Shown here in pieces: positions 1 to 9,277 of a stretch of 64,000 bases of DNA. The stretch lies in assembly GCF_900096915.1 (NCBI RefSeq), contig NZ_FMYK01000004.1, positions 124,001-188,000 of the forward strand, read 5' to 3'. A program made the position numbers and the translations under genes. The notes under the pieces were generated by a model that saw nothing but the letters and a program-made list of their open reading frames with translations, did not search any database and was not told the origin of the DNA. The DNA is from Acinetobacter marinus (GTDB lineage: Bacteria; Pseudomonadota; Gammaproteobacteria; Pseudomonadales; Moraxellaceae). Position 1 is the first letter of the stretch. Each line of letters starts with the position of its first letter.

Positions 1-1708
1 AAAATATTATTTATATCAACATCAGTTTGTGGTTGAGCGTCAGGGACAAAAAGTTCAATTCCAATTGCCTCCCGCACAAGATAAGCATGATGAATTTTAT
101 GGCGATACCAAGGTCTATCATGATGCAGTATCTTTTCAGATCAAAGCGCAACCCAATGCAAGCTATTCAGTACGTTGGCAGGGCTGTGCCGAAAAAGGAT
201 TGTGTTATCCGATCAGCCAACAAACATTTCAAACCGATGCATCAGGGCTGGTTAGTCTAGAGCAAGGTCAGGGAACAGCGCATCAACCTTCGTTATTTGG
301 TGAAAATTCGCAACAAGGTGGTTTGCTTGGTCAGGGGGCAGGTCAAGCTGCCAATCCAGAAGCGTTAGGTCAAACAAGCTCAGATCAAGAAAACTCAGCA
401 CAGAGCAATGCCAAACAGCCGAATGTAGCAGTGACAGACGGTGTGAGTCGCACATCCAGTGACGTTGCGGAAGATGAGCAATGGTCGGCACGTTTGCATC
501 AGCAACATTTTGTCTGGAGTGTATTGCTGTTTTTGGGCTTGGGCTGTTTGTTAGCATTTACCCCATGTTCTTTGCCGATGTTGCCGATTTTGTCGAGTTT
601 ATTGATTCGTCAGCATGCTGGTGTGCGTGCGGGTGCGATCAGTGTGGTTTTTGTCTTGGCGATGGCTTCGGTGTATGCACTGCTTGGTGTGCTGGCAGCC
701 AGTGCGGGGAGTAATCTTCAGCGTTGGTTACAACAGCCTGCGGTGCTGATCGTTTTTGCGGGTGTGTTTGTCTTATTCGCCTTAAATCTCTTTGGTGTAT
801 TTGAGCTGAAACTACCACAGAAGTGGTCGCAACAACTTGACCAAATCCAAGGACGACAAAAGGGGGGGACGCTCATCGGCGCCGCAGTGATGGGAATGTT
901 GTCCGCATTGCTGGTTGGGCCGTGTATGACAGCGCCATTGGCGGGTACATTGCTTTATATTTCGCAAACGCAAAATATGCTGATCGGTGCGGTGCTATTG
1001 TTCAGTCTGGGCTTGGGGATGGGCATTCCGCTGATTATTCTCAGTCTGATTGGGCAAAAGGCATTGCCAAAACCTGGCGCTTGGATGCATCGCATACGTC
1101 ATATTTTTGCGTGGGTGATGCTCGGCTTGGCACTGTATTTTTTGCGTCCATTGATGAGTGCACAGCTCTTTAGTCTTGCGATGCTCCTGTTGACGCTACT
1201 CCTCGGTGCTTATCTGCTTTTTTTAATCATCAAAAGTGCCATGAAAATGAGACTGGTGCTCGGATTGATGTTGGTATTGACGATGGGTTTTGGTGTATTG
1301 CAAGCACAACATTTATATCGCTTATCCGATACGACACAAATCACGTGGCACGTGGTGAAGAATCATACTGAGTTTGAACAGGCATTGACGCAGGCAAAAC
1401 ACACTGGACAGCCGATCATTGTCGATCTTTATGCAGATTGGTGCATTGCTTGCCAGCCGATTGAGCGGGATGTCTGGACAGATGGACAAGTGCAAAAGGC
1501 GCTAGCCAATGTGCAACGAATTAAACTGGATCTGAGCAACTATGATGACAGCCATCAAACCATACTCAAAGAATGGCAGATGCTCGGACCACCGACAGTA
1601 TTATTTATCCAACCGAATGGGCAAGAGGATCGGTCATTGCGTTTAACAGGGAGCTTTAACCGGCAGCAACTGCTACAGCATCTTCAATCTGGTCAGACAG
1701 CACAATAA
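1..1708 (+). CDS. dsbD: Thiol:disulfide interchange protein DsbD, 5' end missing
   Basis: DsbD carries electrons from cytoplasmic thioredoxin across the inner membrane to reduce periplasmic disulfide proteins. The reading frame is open to the first base of the window, so the start lies upstream and the internal ATG at 29 is not the start. Three modules are visible: the end of the periplasmic alpha domain with a cysteine pair in CAEKGLCYP (about nt 185-210), a block of about eight membrane segments (nt 510-1320) with one cysteine each in FTPCSLP and GPCMTAP, and a C-terminal thioredoxin domain with WCIAC (about nt 1440). A long polar Gln/Ser-rich linker separates the alpha domain from the membrane block. 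The 3' end overlaps the convergent diguanylate cyclase gene by 53 bp. Confidence 0.93.
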   Translation, partial: KYYLYQHQFVVERQGQKVQFQLPPAQDKHDEFYGDTKVYHDAVSFQIKAQPNASYSVRWQGCAEKGLCYPISQQTFQTDASGLVSLEQGQGTAHQPSLFGENSQQGGLLGQGAGQAANPEALGQTSSDQENSAQSNAKQPNVAVTDGVSRTSSDVAEDEQWSARLHQQHFVWSVLLFLGLGCLLAFTPCSLPMLPILSSLLIRQHAGVRAGAISVVFVLAMASVYALLGVLAASAGSNLQRWLQQPAVLIVFAGVFVLFALNLFGVFELKLPQKWSQQLDQIQGRQKGGTLIGAAVMGMLSALLVGPCMTAPLAGTLLYISQTQNMLIGAVLLFSLGLGMGIPLIILSLIGQKALPKPGAWMHRIRHIFAWVMLGLALYFLRPLMSAQLFSLAMLLLTLLLGAYLLFLIIKSAMKMRLVLGLMLVLTMGFGVLQAQHLYRLSDTTQITWHVVKNHTEFEQALTQAKHTGQPIIVDLYADWCIACQPIERDVWTDGQVQKALANVQRIKLDLSNYDDSHQTILKEWQMLGPPTVLFIQPNGQEDRSLRLTGSFNRQQLLQHLQSGQTAQ

Positions 1709-2855
1709 GATTACGACCATTTTGTTTGGCTTGATACATGGCATCATCAGCTTGTTGGATGGCATTTTTCATACTTTGGTTTTGGCAGACGAGGGTGACA
1801 CCGAAGCTGGCAGTAATGCGTAGCGGTTGCGCTTTACCTGTGCAAATCTGGAGTTTTTGGATGGAACGCTGGCAACGATGTGCCAGTTGCATGATGATAT
1901 TTTTATCAGTATTTTTGACCACGATAATAAATTCTTCACCGCCATAACGCCCCAACATATCGGCTTGACGCACATTCGATTGTAACGCTTCGGCGACTTC
2001 AATCAGTACCTCATCACCGATCATATGCCCGTAGCTATCATTAATGCGCTTAAAATGGTCTAAATCTAAAATAATAATGCCGTAACATTGCTGTTTTTGG
2101 CGAGTCAGCTTCTGTTCGATAATTGCGAGTTGCTGATTGATACTGCGCCGATTTAACAGCTTGGTGAGTGGGTCAATCAGACTCATCGACTTGAAAGAGG
2201 CTTCACGGTTACGCCACTGATGCAAAATAATGCTAAACATCGCAAAGCAGATCACCACTACAGGCAAGGCAAAATACAACATGCTCAGACACCAAAAGTG
2301 ATTGGTATAGGGTGAGTTGTGCATCCCTGGAAAATCAAATAAAGGCGCATAATCCACTTTACCCAGCCATGTCAGATAGACCAAAGTGATAATGCTCAAA
2401 GTGGTCATGGCGAGTATGGGATAAATAATTTTTGCTTCAAATAACAATAGCCCAAGCGCAATGACACTGATCATTACGATCGCTGTGGCTGGGCTCATCA
2501 CCCCACAAATATACGCATCCCACAACAAAAATCCGCCAAAGATACTGGTGCAAAGATAGATCATCGGCGTATGTAAATGGCTGTGTTTGGAAAACTTAAA
2601 ACACATGTAAATCAAAATAAAATATATAAAAATAAAGGCGATATTCAGGTAGAGGCTCGACACCACGAAGGAGACATCAACAAACTCATGCACAGCTGGT
2701 GAGAAAATCACGAAAATCTTCCAGAATAACCACAGCGAATGAACCACACTGGCGAGAAACAGCATTAGCATACAACGCTGGATTGGATTCCAGTTGATAA
2801 AATGTGTCGTGCGTACCAATTCTTTGATGCTATGGTACATGGATTGATTATTCAT
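1656..2855 (-). CDS. Membrane-bound GGDEF diguanylate cyclase
   Basis: Predicted to make cyclic di-GMP from two GTP at the inner membrane. The 399-residue protein has about six hydrophobic segments in the first 200 residues, then a GGDEF domain from about residue 220 with the active-site signature RYGGEEF. A likely inhibitory I-site, RQAD, lies five residues before GGEEF, so product inhibition is expected. No EAL domain or recognised sensory domain is present; the N-terminal membrane part presumably senses something unknown. The start ATG has AGAGG just upstream with short spacing. Its last codons overlap the end of dsbD on the other strand. The window also holds a PilZ-like protein at 15.9 kb, a possible cyclic di-GMP reader, but no direct link is shown. 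Confidence 0.9.
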   Translation of the reverse strand: MNNQSMYHSIKELVRTTHFINWNPIQRCMLMLFLASVVHSLWLFWKIFVIFSPAVHEFVDVSFVVSSLYLNIAFIFIYFILIYMCFKFSKHSHLHTPMIYLCTSIFGGFLLWDAYICGVMSPATAIVMISVIALGLLLFEAKIIYPILAMTTLSIITLVYLTWLGKVDYAPLFDFPGMHNSPYTNHFWCLSMLYFALPVVVICFAMFSIILHQWRNREASFKSMSLIDPLTKLLNRRSINQQLAIIEQKLTRQKQQCYGIIILDLDHFKRINDSYGHMIGDEVLIEVAEALQSNVRQADMLGRYGGEEFIIVVKNTDKNIIMQLAHRCQRSIQKLQICTGKAQPLRITASFGVTLVCQNQSMKNAIQQADDAMYQAKQNGRNLIVLSDQIEDAVAVAAG

Positions 2856-3063
2856 GAACCTCTGATCCCTAGCAAATATGACAAAAAGTTAGCCTAAATT
2901 ATTAATAAAAAATTAAAGTTCCATCCTTTATTTATTAGCTAAATTCAACCATAGACCTTGTTTAAATAATCGTCAATACATTTTTTAGAACAAATTATAA
3001 AAAAGTATTTTATTGTAAATTTTTTATGAATAATCAGTTAAATAGAAATGCTGAATAATGTGA

Positions 3064-3951
3064 TTAAGTTTTACAAATCATCAATTCTGTTGATTGAATT
3101 TGCCCTTTGGTACCAAGCCAAAATGGACGGTTTTGCTCGCCATGACCAAACCAATCTGCCTGAAATAACGGAATCTGTAATCGATCACAATGCTCGGCAA
3201 AAATCGCCATTAATTCGTGTGGCACATTCTTCTGTGGACACAGATAAAAGTCGCCCATCACGATGGCTCTAATCTTTGCGCAGTCGACACTTTGTAGCAG
3301 TTGTACCAGTAGACGTTCCAAGCTGTAATAGGGCTCACCGACATCCTCAATCAGTAAAATGCTGTCTTGCTCAAGCGTCAGTGCCCACGGCGTACCTTGT
3401 ACACTACATAGTGTCGTCAAATTTCCGCCAAGTATCTTGCCTGAGATGGCGTGCTGTTGCTGAGCCAGCGTATTGTATGGCGTAACGGCATAACGCTGTG
3501 GCATCTGCGCAAACATCGGATGAAGTAATGCCAGCACCTCTTGTCCATCTTTAGAAATCGGCATCACTTCATTCAAGTTTTTTGTGGCGATTTCTTGGAA
3601 AACAGGCGCATGTAATGCTTGACCACCCTGCATGGCGATATAGTTGAGCAGTACAGTGCTGTCGGAATAACCAATGATCGGCTTAGTCAAGAGCCAGGTG
3701 TCCAGCTCAGGTAACAGCTGTGCTGCGCCTGTGCCACCACGCCCACACCAGATGGCATCTATACTGTGATCTTGTGAGGCGTGCTTGAGATCGGCAATAC
3801 GCTGTGCCACTGAACCAGCGAGATAGCGGTGGCTGGCAAAGAGATGCTCGGACAGCTGTACATCGACATCAAGGGCTTGAATCTGTTGCTGTGACAAGGC
3901 AATTTGATCGGAATCTACACATGCGCTCGGCGCAACAACTTGGATTTTCAT
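3064..3951 (-). CDS. ldcA: LD-carboxypeptidase, peptidase family S66
   Basis: Cytoplasmic muramoyltetrapeptide carboxypeptidase that trims the terminal D-alanine from recycled murein tetrapeptides. The protein starts MKIQVVAPS, the usual beginning of this family; the frame continues 38 codons further upstream, but that part looks like non-coding sequence, so the ATG at 3951 is preferred (295 residues). The serine nucleophile elbow is GYSDST, the acidic member sits in LLIEDVGEPYYS, and the histidine in WFGHGEQN, matching the S66 Ser-Glu-His triad. No clear Shine-Dalgarno sequence precedes the chosen start, so it rests on family similarity. The neighbours are not functionally related. nagZ, another murein recycling gene, lies 15 kb away. 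Confidence 0.85.
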   Translation of the reverse strand: MKIQVVAPSACVDSDQIALSQQQIQALDVDVQLSEHLFASHRYLAGSVAQRIADLKHASQDHSIDAIWCGRGGTGAAQLLPELDTWLLTKPIIGYSDSTVLLNYIAMQGGQALHAPVFQEIATKNLNEVMPISKDGQEVLALLHPMFAQMPQRYAVTPYNTLAQQQHAISGKILGGNLTTLCSVQGTPWALTLEQDSILLIEDVGEPYYSLERLLVQLLQSVDCAKIRAIVMGDFYLCPQKNVPHELMAIFAEHCDRLQIPLFQADWFGHGEQNRPFWLGTKGQIQSTELMICKT

Positions 3952-4543
3952 GACAATACAGTAAATACAATAGCAATGTGATGTGCGCAGTTTGACATAT
4001 ATTGACTGGAGAAACATCACCGATAGTTTGCGCTTTTTGATGCACAACTGTGCAAAATCAGGCATTCATATCAAAATCAAAAATAGTTCAAAAAGAAAAT
4101 TGCACAAAGACGTGTAAAAAAATGACTGAAAAGTTATTGCAAATCAAAATCCATTTCATGTAAAAATATCAATATAAAACAATTGTTTATTTGGTATTGT
4201 GCATGATTTTTTGAAAATTGAGCACTTGGCAAAGAAATGTTGCATTTACGGCTAAAGTTGTAGATCAGGTTTGGGATTGAAATGGAAAATTATTTTAATT
4301 CATTGAAAATTATCAAGTTAATTTGAAGTTTGAGGTGTTTCGCTATGAAAGTTCTACGTGTATTTGAAAATTGGATACTTATTATTTTATTTATACATGG
4401 TATTTTTTATCGAAATAATGGGTGGTGCTGGCTAAATAAATCATATTAGAATCGGCTACGAACAGAAATGATGGGGGAAGTATCCCGTGCGCCGTGCGTA
4501 TGGTTGATACTTTGACTAAGCAAAACTAGCTTGAGGAACGCTC
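3952..4543. other. Intergenic region upstream of ldcA and pntAA
   Basis: About 590 bases without a convincing gene between the divergent ldcA and pntAA genes. It is strongly AT-rich and must carry both promoters, but I cannot place -10 and -35 boxes with confidence. Close to pntAA there is an inverted repeat, AAGTATC at 4479-4485 and GATACTT at 4506-4512, with a GC-richer 20-base loop. It may fold in the leader RNA. Confidence 0.5.
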
Positions 4544-5671
4544 ATGCAGATCGGAATCCCAACCGAGACCATTGCGGATGAATACCGTGTGGCAGCGACA
4601 CCAGAAACAGTAAAGAAGTTGACCTCTGCGGGTCATCAAGTCGTGATTCAACGTGGTGCAGGCATCAAAGCCGCTTATGTTGATAGTGCTTATGAACAAG
4701 CAGGCGCAACCATGACCGACAATGCTTATCAAGGCAGTCAATTGATTTTGAAAATCCGTGCACCACAAGGTGACGAGATTGCACAAATCGAATCTGGCGC
4801 CAGCGTTGTTGCGTCTTTTGACCCTTACCGTAATCCAGAGCTGGATCGTTTTGCAACGCAAAACATCTCTGCATTTGCGCTTGAGCTTTTGCCACGGACA
4901 TTGTCACGTGCGCAAAACATGGATGTATTGTCTTCACAAGCCAACTTGGCGGGTTATAAGTCTGTGCTTTTGGCGGCGAATGAATATCAAAGCCTCTTTC
5001 CAATGTTGATGACAGCAGCAGGTACTGTGAAACCTGCACGTGTGGTGATCATGGGTGTGGGTGTAGCAGGTCTGCAAGCGATTGCAACGGCGAAGCGTCT
5101 AGGTGCAGTAGTTGAAGCGACGGATTTGCGTCCAACAGCGAAAGAACAAGTGGAATCGCTGGGTGGTAAATGGTTAGACGTACCAATGTCACCAGAAGAG
5201 CAAGCACGTGCGGATGAAGCGGCAAAGAACGGCTATGGCTGGACACCGGGTGAGCAGTACATCCAAGATCAAGCAGCAATTGTGGATAAAGCCGTGGCGA
5301 ATGCAGACATCGTGGTGACGACGGCATTGTTACCAGGGCGTAATGCGCCACGTTTGATTCATGGTGCAACGGTTGCCAAGATGAAACCGGGTTCGGTGAT
5401 TCTCGATATGGCAGTGGAAACTGGCGGGAATGTCGAAGGTTCAGTGGTTGGCGAAACGGTGATGACCGAAAATGGTGTGAAGATTTTGGGTATTCCAAAT
5501 ATTCCATCGACTGTTGCGACGGAAGCATCTGCATTGTATGCACGAAATATTTTTAATTTCATTGATACCTTGTTTGACGAAAACAAGAACGTCAAGATCA
5601 ATCTTGAAGATGAAATTCAGAAAGCATTATTGGTAACTCACGGCGGCGAAGTGCTGCTCAAACGTGGTTAA
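4544..5671 (+). CDS. pntAA: NAD(P) transhydrogenase alpha subunit, part 1
   Basis: Soluble NAD(H)-binding domain I of the proton-translocating transhydrogenase, which uses the proton gradient to reduce NADP+ with NADH. At 375 residues it matches the split form of PntA, in which the membrane part is a separate gene. The N-terminus MQIGIPTETIADEYRVAATP is typical of the alanine dehydrogenase/PntA fold, and the dinucleotide-binding loop is GVGVAGLQAIATAKRLGA near residue 170. The mobile-loop region follows the acidic EEQARADEAAKNG stretch. GAGGAA eight bases before the ATG supports the start. It is the first gene of a tight three-gene operon. Confidence 0.95.
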   Translation: MQIGIPTETIADEYRVAATPETVKKLTSAGHQVVIQRGAGIKAAYVDSAYEQAGATMTDNAYQGSQLILKIRAPQGDEIAQIESGASVVASFDPYRNPELDRFATQNISAFALELLPRTLSRAQNMDVLSSQANLAGYKSVLLAANEYQSLFPMLMTAAGTVKPARVVIMGVGVAGLQAIATAKRLGAVVEATDLRPTAKEQVESLGGKWLDVPMSPEEQARADEAAKNGYGWTPGEQYIQDQAAIVDKAVANADIVVTTALLPGRNAPRLIHGATVAKMKPGSVILDMAVETGGNVEGSVVGETVMTENGVKILGIPNIPSTVATEASALYARNIFNFIDTLFDENKNVKINLEDEIQKALLVTHGGEVLLKRG

Positions 5672-5682
5672 GGAGAGCTCTC

Positions 5683-6006
5683 ATGGTTGAAACGATTACA
5701 ATTTTCGTCCTTGCCATCTTCGTAGGTTACTACGTCGTTTGGGGCGTTACCCCTGCGTTACATACCCCGTTGATGGCGGTGACCAATGCTTTGTCTTCAA
5801 TCATCATCGTTGGTGCAATGATTCAGACCGTGGGTCTGCCTGCGCTTGGTGTAGATGGCAATGTGGCATTCCAAAGTGTGAATGTGGTGAGCATCTTGGG
5901 TGCGATTGCAGTATTTCTTGCCAGCATTAACATTTTTGGTGGCTTCGCAGTGACTGCACGTATGCTGGAAATGTTTAAACCAAAGCAAAAGAAGAAAGAG
6001 GGCTAA
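5683..6006 (+). CDS. pntAB: NAD(P) transhydrogenase alpha subunit, part 2
   Basis: Small membrane part of the split alpha subunit: 107 residues with about three hydrophobic helices that form part of the proton channel (domain II) with PntB. The C-terminus KPKQKKKEG is strongly basic and probably cytoplasmic. It begins 11 bases after pntAA with GGAGAG before the ATG, and ends 3 bases before pntB. The size and position between pntAA and pntB identify it more firmly than any single motif. Confidence 0.93.
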   Translation: MVETITIFVLAIFVGYYVVWGVTPALHTPLMAVTNALSSIIIVGAMIQTVGLPALGVDGNVAFQSVNVVSILGAIAVFLASINIFGGFAVTARMLEMFKPKQKKKEG

Positions 6007-6009
6007 CCC

Positions 6010-7455
6010 ATGGAATTTATTCGAGACTATGCGGATTGGTTCTACCTGATTGGTGCCGTCCTGTTTATTTTGACTTTGCGTGGTTTGTCAGGTCCGAAGA
6101 CTGCGATTCAAGGTAACCGCTACGGTATGATCGCAATGGCGATTGCGGTATTGACCACATTCTTCGTTGCTGAAAATCCAGTGATATGGATGATTATCGG
6201 CGCAATGATTCTTGGTGGTTTAGTCGGTATTGCTCGTGCACGTACAGTGCCAATGACGCAAATGCCTGAAACTGTGGCATTGATGCACTCATTGGTTGGT
6301 TTGGCTGCGGTATTAATTGCTGTGGCGGCGATCTTGCACAACAACAAGTTGCTTGAAATCGGTGCAGATGCATTGACTGCCAACAATATCGACTTCCATG
6401 CCATGAGCAAAGTGCATTTGTTTGAATTGTTCGTGGGCTGTTTTGTCGGTGCGATTACCTTTACAGCGTCAGTTTTCGCTTACGGTAAATTGGCTGCAAA
6501 GAAATGGGCGAAAACCATTTCAGGTGCATGGGTTAAACCAGTTCAAGCGATCATCTTTATTGCGATGTTAGCGTGTGGTTTCTACTTCTTTAGCACAGGC
6601 AACATGACTGCATTCTGGGCGATGACGGCATTGGCATTGATCTTCGGTTGGGTGTGGATTGCACCAGTCGGTGGCGGTGATATGCCAGTGGTGGTATCAC
6701 TATTGAACTCATTCTCTGGTTGGGCAGCAGCAGGTATTGGTTTCACACTAGAAAACAATATGTTGATCGTTGCAGGTTCATTGGTTGGTTCATCAGGTGC
6801 GATTCTGTCTTACATCATGTGTAAAGCGATGAATCGTTCAATCATCAATGTCTTGTTTGGCGGTGCGATGGGCGGTGCTGCAGCACCAGTTGCAGGTGCA
6901 GGCGAACAAGTACAACGTAACTACCGTTCAGGTTCAGCAGATGATGCAGGCTTTTTGATGTCGAATGCGGATAGCGTAGTGATCGTACCGGGTTATGGTA
7001 TGGCGCAAGGTCGTGCACAAAACGCCGTCAAAGAGTTGGCAAACTTGCTCAAAGAAGAGGGTGTGAAAGTCCGCTTTGCGATCCACCCTGTTGCAGGTCG
7101 TATGCCAGGTCATATGAACGTCTTGCTTGCAGAAGCTGATGTACCGTATGAAGACATCTTGGAAATGGACGAAATTAACTCAGACTTTCCTGCGACTGAT
7201 GTGGTACTCGTGATCGGTGCGAATGACGTCGTCAACCCTGCTGCAAAAGACGATCCAAGCTCACCGATCTACGGTATGCCGATTTTAGAGGCGCACAAAG
7301 CACGTACCATTATGGTGATCAAGCGTTCAATGGCAACAGGTTATGCTGGCTTGGATAACGACTTATTCTATAACGACAAAACCATGATGATCTTCGGTGA
7401 TGCTAAGAAAGTTGTGGAAGACATGACCAAAGCAATCAATGGTACAGGTCACTAA
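6010..7455 (+). CDS. pntB: NAD(P) transhydrogenase beta subunit
   Basis: Beta subunit of the proton-translocating transhydrogenase, 481 residues. The first 270 or so residues hold about nine membrane helices; the rest is the NADP(H)-binding domain III, with VIVPGYGMAQGRAQ, RFAIHPVAGRMPGHMNVLLA, and VVLVIGANDVVNPAA, all characteristic of PntB. It follows pntAB by 3 bases, and GAGG inside the end of pntAB serves as its ribosome site. A strong terminator follows, closing the operon. The complex supplies NADPH for biosynthesis and redox defence. Confidence 0.96.
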   Translation: MEFIRDYADWFYLIGAVLFILTLRGLSGPKTAIQGNRYGMIAMAIAVLTTFFVAENPVIWMIIGAMILGGLVGIARARTVPMTQMPETVALMHSLVGLAAVLIAVAAILHNNKLLEIGADALTANNIDFHAMSKVHLFELFVGCFVGAITFTASVFAYGKLAAKKWAKTISGAWVKPVQAIIFIAMLACGFYFFSTGNMTAFWAMTALALIFGWVWIAPVGGGDMPVVVSLLNSFSGWAAAGIGFTLENNMLIVAGSLVGSSGAILSYIMCKAMNRSIINVLFGGAMGGAAAPVAGAGEQVQRNYRSGSADDAGFLMSNADSVVIVPGYGMAQGRAQNAVKELANLLKEEGVKVRFAIHPVAGRMPGHMNVLLAEADVPYEDILEMDEINSDFPATDVVLVIGANDVVNPAAKDDPSSPIYGMPILEAHKARTIMVIKRSMATGYAGLDNDLFYNDKTMMIFGDAKKVVEDMTKAINGTGH

Positions 7456-7509
7456 GCGTTAAATCTCAAGATGCACTAAAAATTTGCATCAGGACCTCGT
7501 TACAAATCA

Positions 7510-7535
7510 AGCCACCCGACAGGGTGGCTTTTTTA
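7510..7535 (+). terminator. Rho-independent terminator of the pnt operon
   Basis: Perfect 8-bp stem AGCCACCC/GGGTGGCT with a GACA loop, followed by a run of T. Confidence 0.92.
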
Positions 7536-7723
7536 GTGTCTGGAAAGTAACTAAAATTCAAATGATGATAAAAATATACAACTATAACTTTGAAGATTTT
7601 GAAAATAAATCTGCTCAAAATCTATTAAAAAGTGTGAAATAGAACAATGAAAATAAAAAATATGTCGCTCATTTTGACTTTTAAAAATTAAATATGCTGA
7701 ACAATCAGTATGTTGTGCTTGTT

Positions 7724-7740
7724 TTGGCACTATGTTTGCA
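7724..7740 (+). promoter_or_regulatory. Sigma-54 type -24/-12 promoter for amtB
   Basis: TTGGCACTATGTTTGCA matches the sigma-54 consensus TGGCAC-N5-TTGC, with the invariant GG and GC in the right spacing. If used, transcription would start near 7751. That suits an ammonium transporter under nitrogen control by NtrC. It also rules out the ATG at 7732 as the start of amtB. I did not find a clear NtrC site in the AT-rich sequence upstream. Confidence 0.75.
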
Positions 7741-7779
7741 TTTTGTAAGTCGAATTTAAATAAGATGGAATGTTCAATT

Positions 7780-9099
7780 GTGAAATATATTGCTTGGCTT
7801 TTGCTATTTCTCCCCGGTTTTGTACATGCTGAGAATTCGACTGAAATTTCGAATGCGGACTTGAAGCTCATGCTGGATAGTATCTGGGTGGTACTGTGTG
7901 GTGTGTTGGTGTTCTTCATGCAGGCAGGATTTGCCTTGATCGAAAGTGGCACGGTACGCAGTAAAAATACCGTCAATGTGTTGATGAAAAATTATATCGA
8001 TGCCTGTGTAGGTGGGTTGGTATTTTGGCTCATCGGCTTTGGTCTGATGTTTGGGGTGAATCCTACAGGTTGGATCGGACTCAGCCATTTTGCCCCGAAC
8101 AATATGGATGGCTGGCACTGGACGATGTTGTTTTTCCAAATGATGTTTGCAGCAACCGCAACCACCATTGCCAGTGGCGCCATGGCAGAGCGCATTCACT
8201 TTTCGGGTTATATTATTTGCACGGTATTTGTCAGTGCGCTGATTTATCCGATTTTCGGCAGTTGGGCTTGGGGCAGTATGTTTGAGGGCGCAGGCTGGCT
8301 GAAATCCATGGGCTTTATCGACTTTGCAGGCTCTACCGTAGTGCATTCGATCGGTGGTTGGGTGGCTTTGGCTGGGGTGATGATTCTCGGACCTCGCTTG
8401 GGGCGCTTTGCCCGTGATGGTAAACCACATCATATCCCTGGGCACAATCTGTCTTTGGTGGCGCTCGGTGGTTTTATTTTATGGTTGTCTTGGTTCGGCT
8501 TTAATGCAGGCTCTACTGTTGCAGCCGATGTCAGCATCGGCAAAATTGCCTTGAATACACATCTGGCGGCTTGTGCCAGTGCCGTAGCGTATTTGCTGTT
8601 GGCGATGCTTCGAGGTAAAGCCATCTTGCTGACCATGACCATTAATGCATCATTGGGCGGTTTAGTGGCGATTACCGCAGGCTGTGCCACGATGTCGCCA
8701 TTATTTTCGATCTTGACAGGTCTCGTTGCTGGTGTCGTAGTGACATTCTTGCCTGCCATTTTAGAAAAATTCAAAATCGATGATGCGGTTGATGCCTTCA
8801 CCGTGCATACAGGTTGCGGGATTTGGGGGACGTTGGCGGCAGGATTTTTCTTGGAAAATGATTTGTTTAACCTGTCACAACTCGGTGTGCAGGCGATTGG
8901 TGTGTGCGCCGCCGCAGTGTGGGGCTTTGGTTGTGCCTTTGTGATGTTCTGGGTGGTAGATAAAGTCATGGGCGGCTTACGTGTATCGAAGCAACATGAA
9001 CAACGTGGTTTGGACTATACCGAGCATGCCGAGCTGTCTTATCCAGAGTTTCAGCATGATGTCTTGGCGGATTTGGATGAAATCACCAAGCGTCATTAA
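7780..9099 (+). CDS. amtB: Ammonium transporter, Amt/MEP family
   Basis: Inner-membrane channel for ammonium uptake. The protein has about eleven hydrophobic helices, with the family signatures FFMQAGFALIESG, FGSWAWG, DFAGSTVVHSIGGWVALAG and a late HTGCGIWGTLAAGFF, including pore histidines in VVHS and FTVHTGC. A cleavable signal peptide (KYIAWLLLFLPGFVHA) precedes it, as in Escherichia coli AmtB. I prefer the GTG at 7780, which has GGAA nine bases upstream; ATG 7765 is possible. ATG 7732 lies inside the sigma-54 promoter and is excluded if that promoter is used. No glnK gene precedes it, which is unusual because glnK-amtB are often linked. Confidence 0.93.
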   Translation: MKYIAWLLLFLPGFVHAENSTEISNADLKLMLDSIWVVLCGVLVFFMQAGFALIESGTVRSKNTVNVLMKNYIDACVGGLVFWLIGFGLMFGVNPTGWIGLSHFAPNNMDGWHWTMLFFQMMFAATATTIASGAMAERIHFSGYIICTVFVSALIYPIFGSWAWGSMFEGAGWLKSMGFIDFAGSTVVHSIGGWVALAGVMILGPRLGRFARDGKPHHIPGHNLSLVALGGFILWLSWFGFNAGSTVAADVSIGKIALNTHLAACASAVAYLLLAMLRGKAILLTMTINASLGGLVAITAGCATMSPLFSILTGLVAGVVVTFLPAILEKFKIDDAVDAFTVHTGCGIWGTLAAGFFLENDLFNLSQLGVQAIGVCAAAVWGFGCAFVMFWVVDKVMGGLRVSKQHEQRGLDYTEHAELSYPEFQHDVLADLDEITKRH

Positions 9100-9186
9100 T
9101 CCTGAAATCGCGATCACAGCGAAAACATTTGAATGGTGAAAATGGCGAATGGTCGAGCACCATTTGCCACCAGATTGAAATCGGCG

Positions 9187-9270
9187 CACCGAAATAGATA
9201 CATCGAAATAGATACATCGAAATAGATACATCGAAATAGGTACGCCGAAACAAGCACATCGAAATAGGAA
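9187..9270 (+). repeat. Six copies of a 14-bp tandem repeat
   Basis: Consensus CATCGAAATAGATA repeated six times in register, with copies 2 and 3 identical and copies 1, 4, 5 and 6 diverged. A weaker seventh unit may precede it at 9173. The last unit ends in AGGAA, which is the probable ribosome-binding site of the gene that starts at 9278. Confidence 0.9.
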
Positions 9271-9277
9271 CTGAAAA

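Noticed and set aside
5049..5543. A 164-codon minus-strand frame inside pntAA
   Set aside because: It lies fully opposite a well-conserved gene and is rich in Leu, His and Pro, as expected for a shadow frame.
7732..7779. ATG 7732 as the amtB start
   Set aside because: It lies within the sigma-54 promoter match and would place extra residues before the signal peptide.
7551..7976. A 141-codon minus-strand frame upstream of amtB
   Set aside because: It crosses the promoter and the first part of amtB, and has no recognisable domain or ribosome site.
9187..9270. CRISPR array
   Set aside because: The repeats are 14 bp and adjoining, without spacers, and no cas genes are present.
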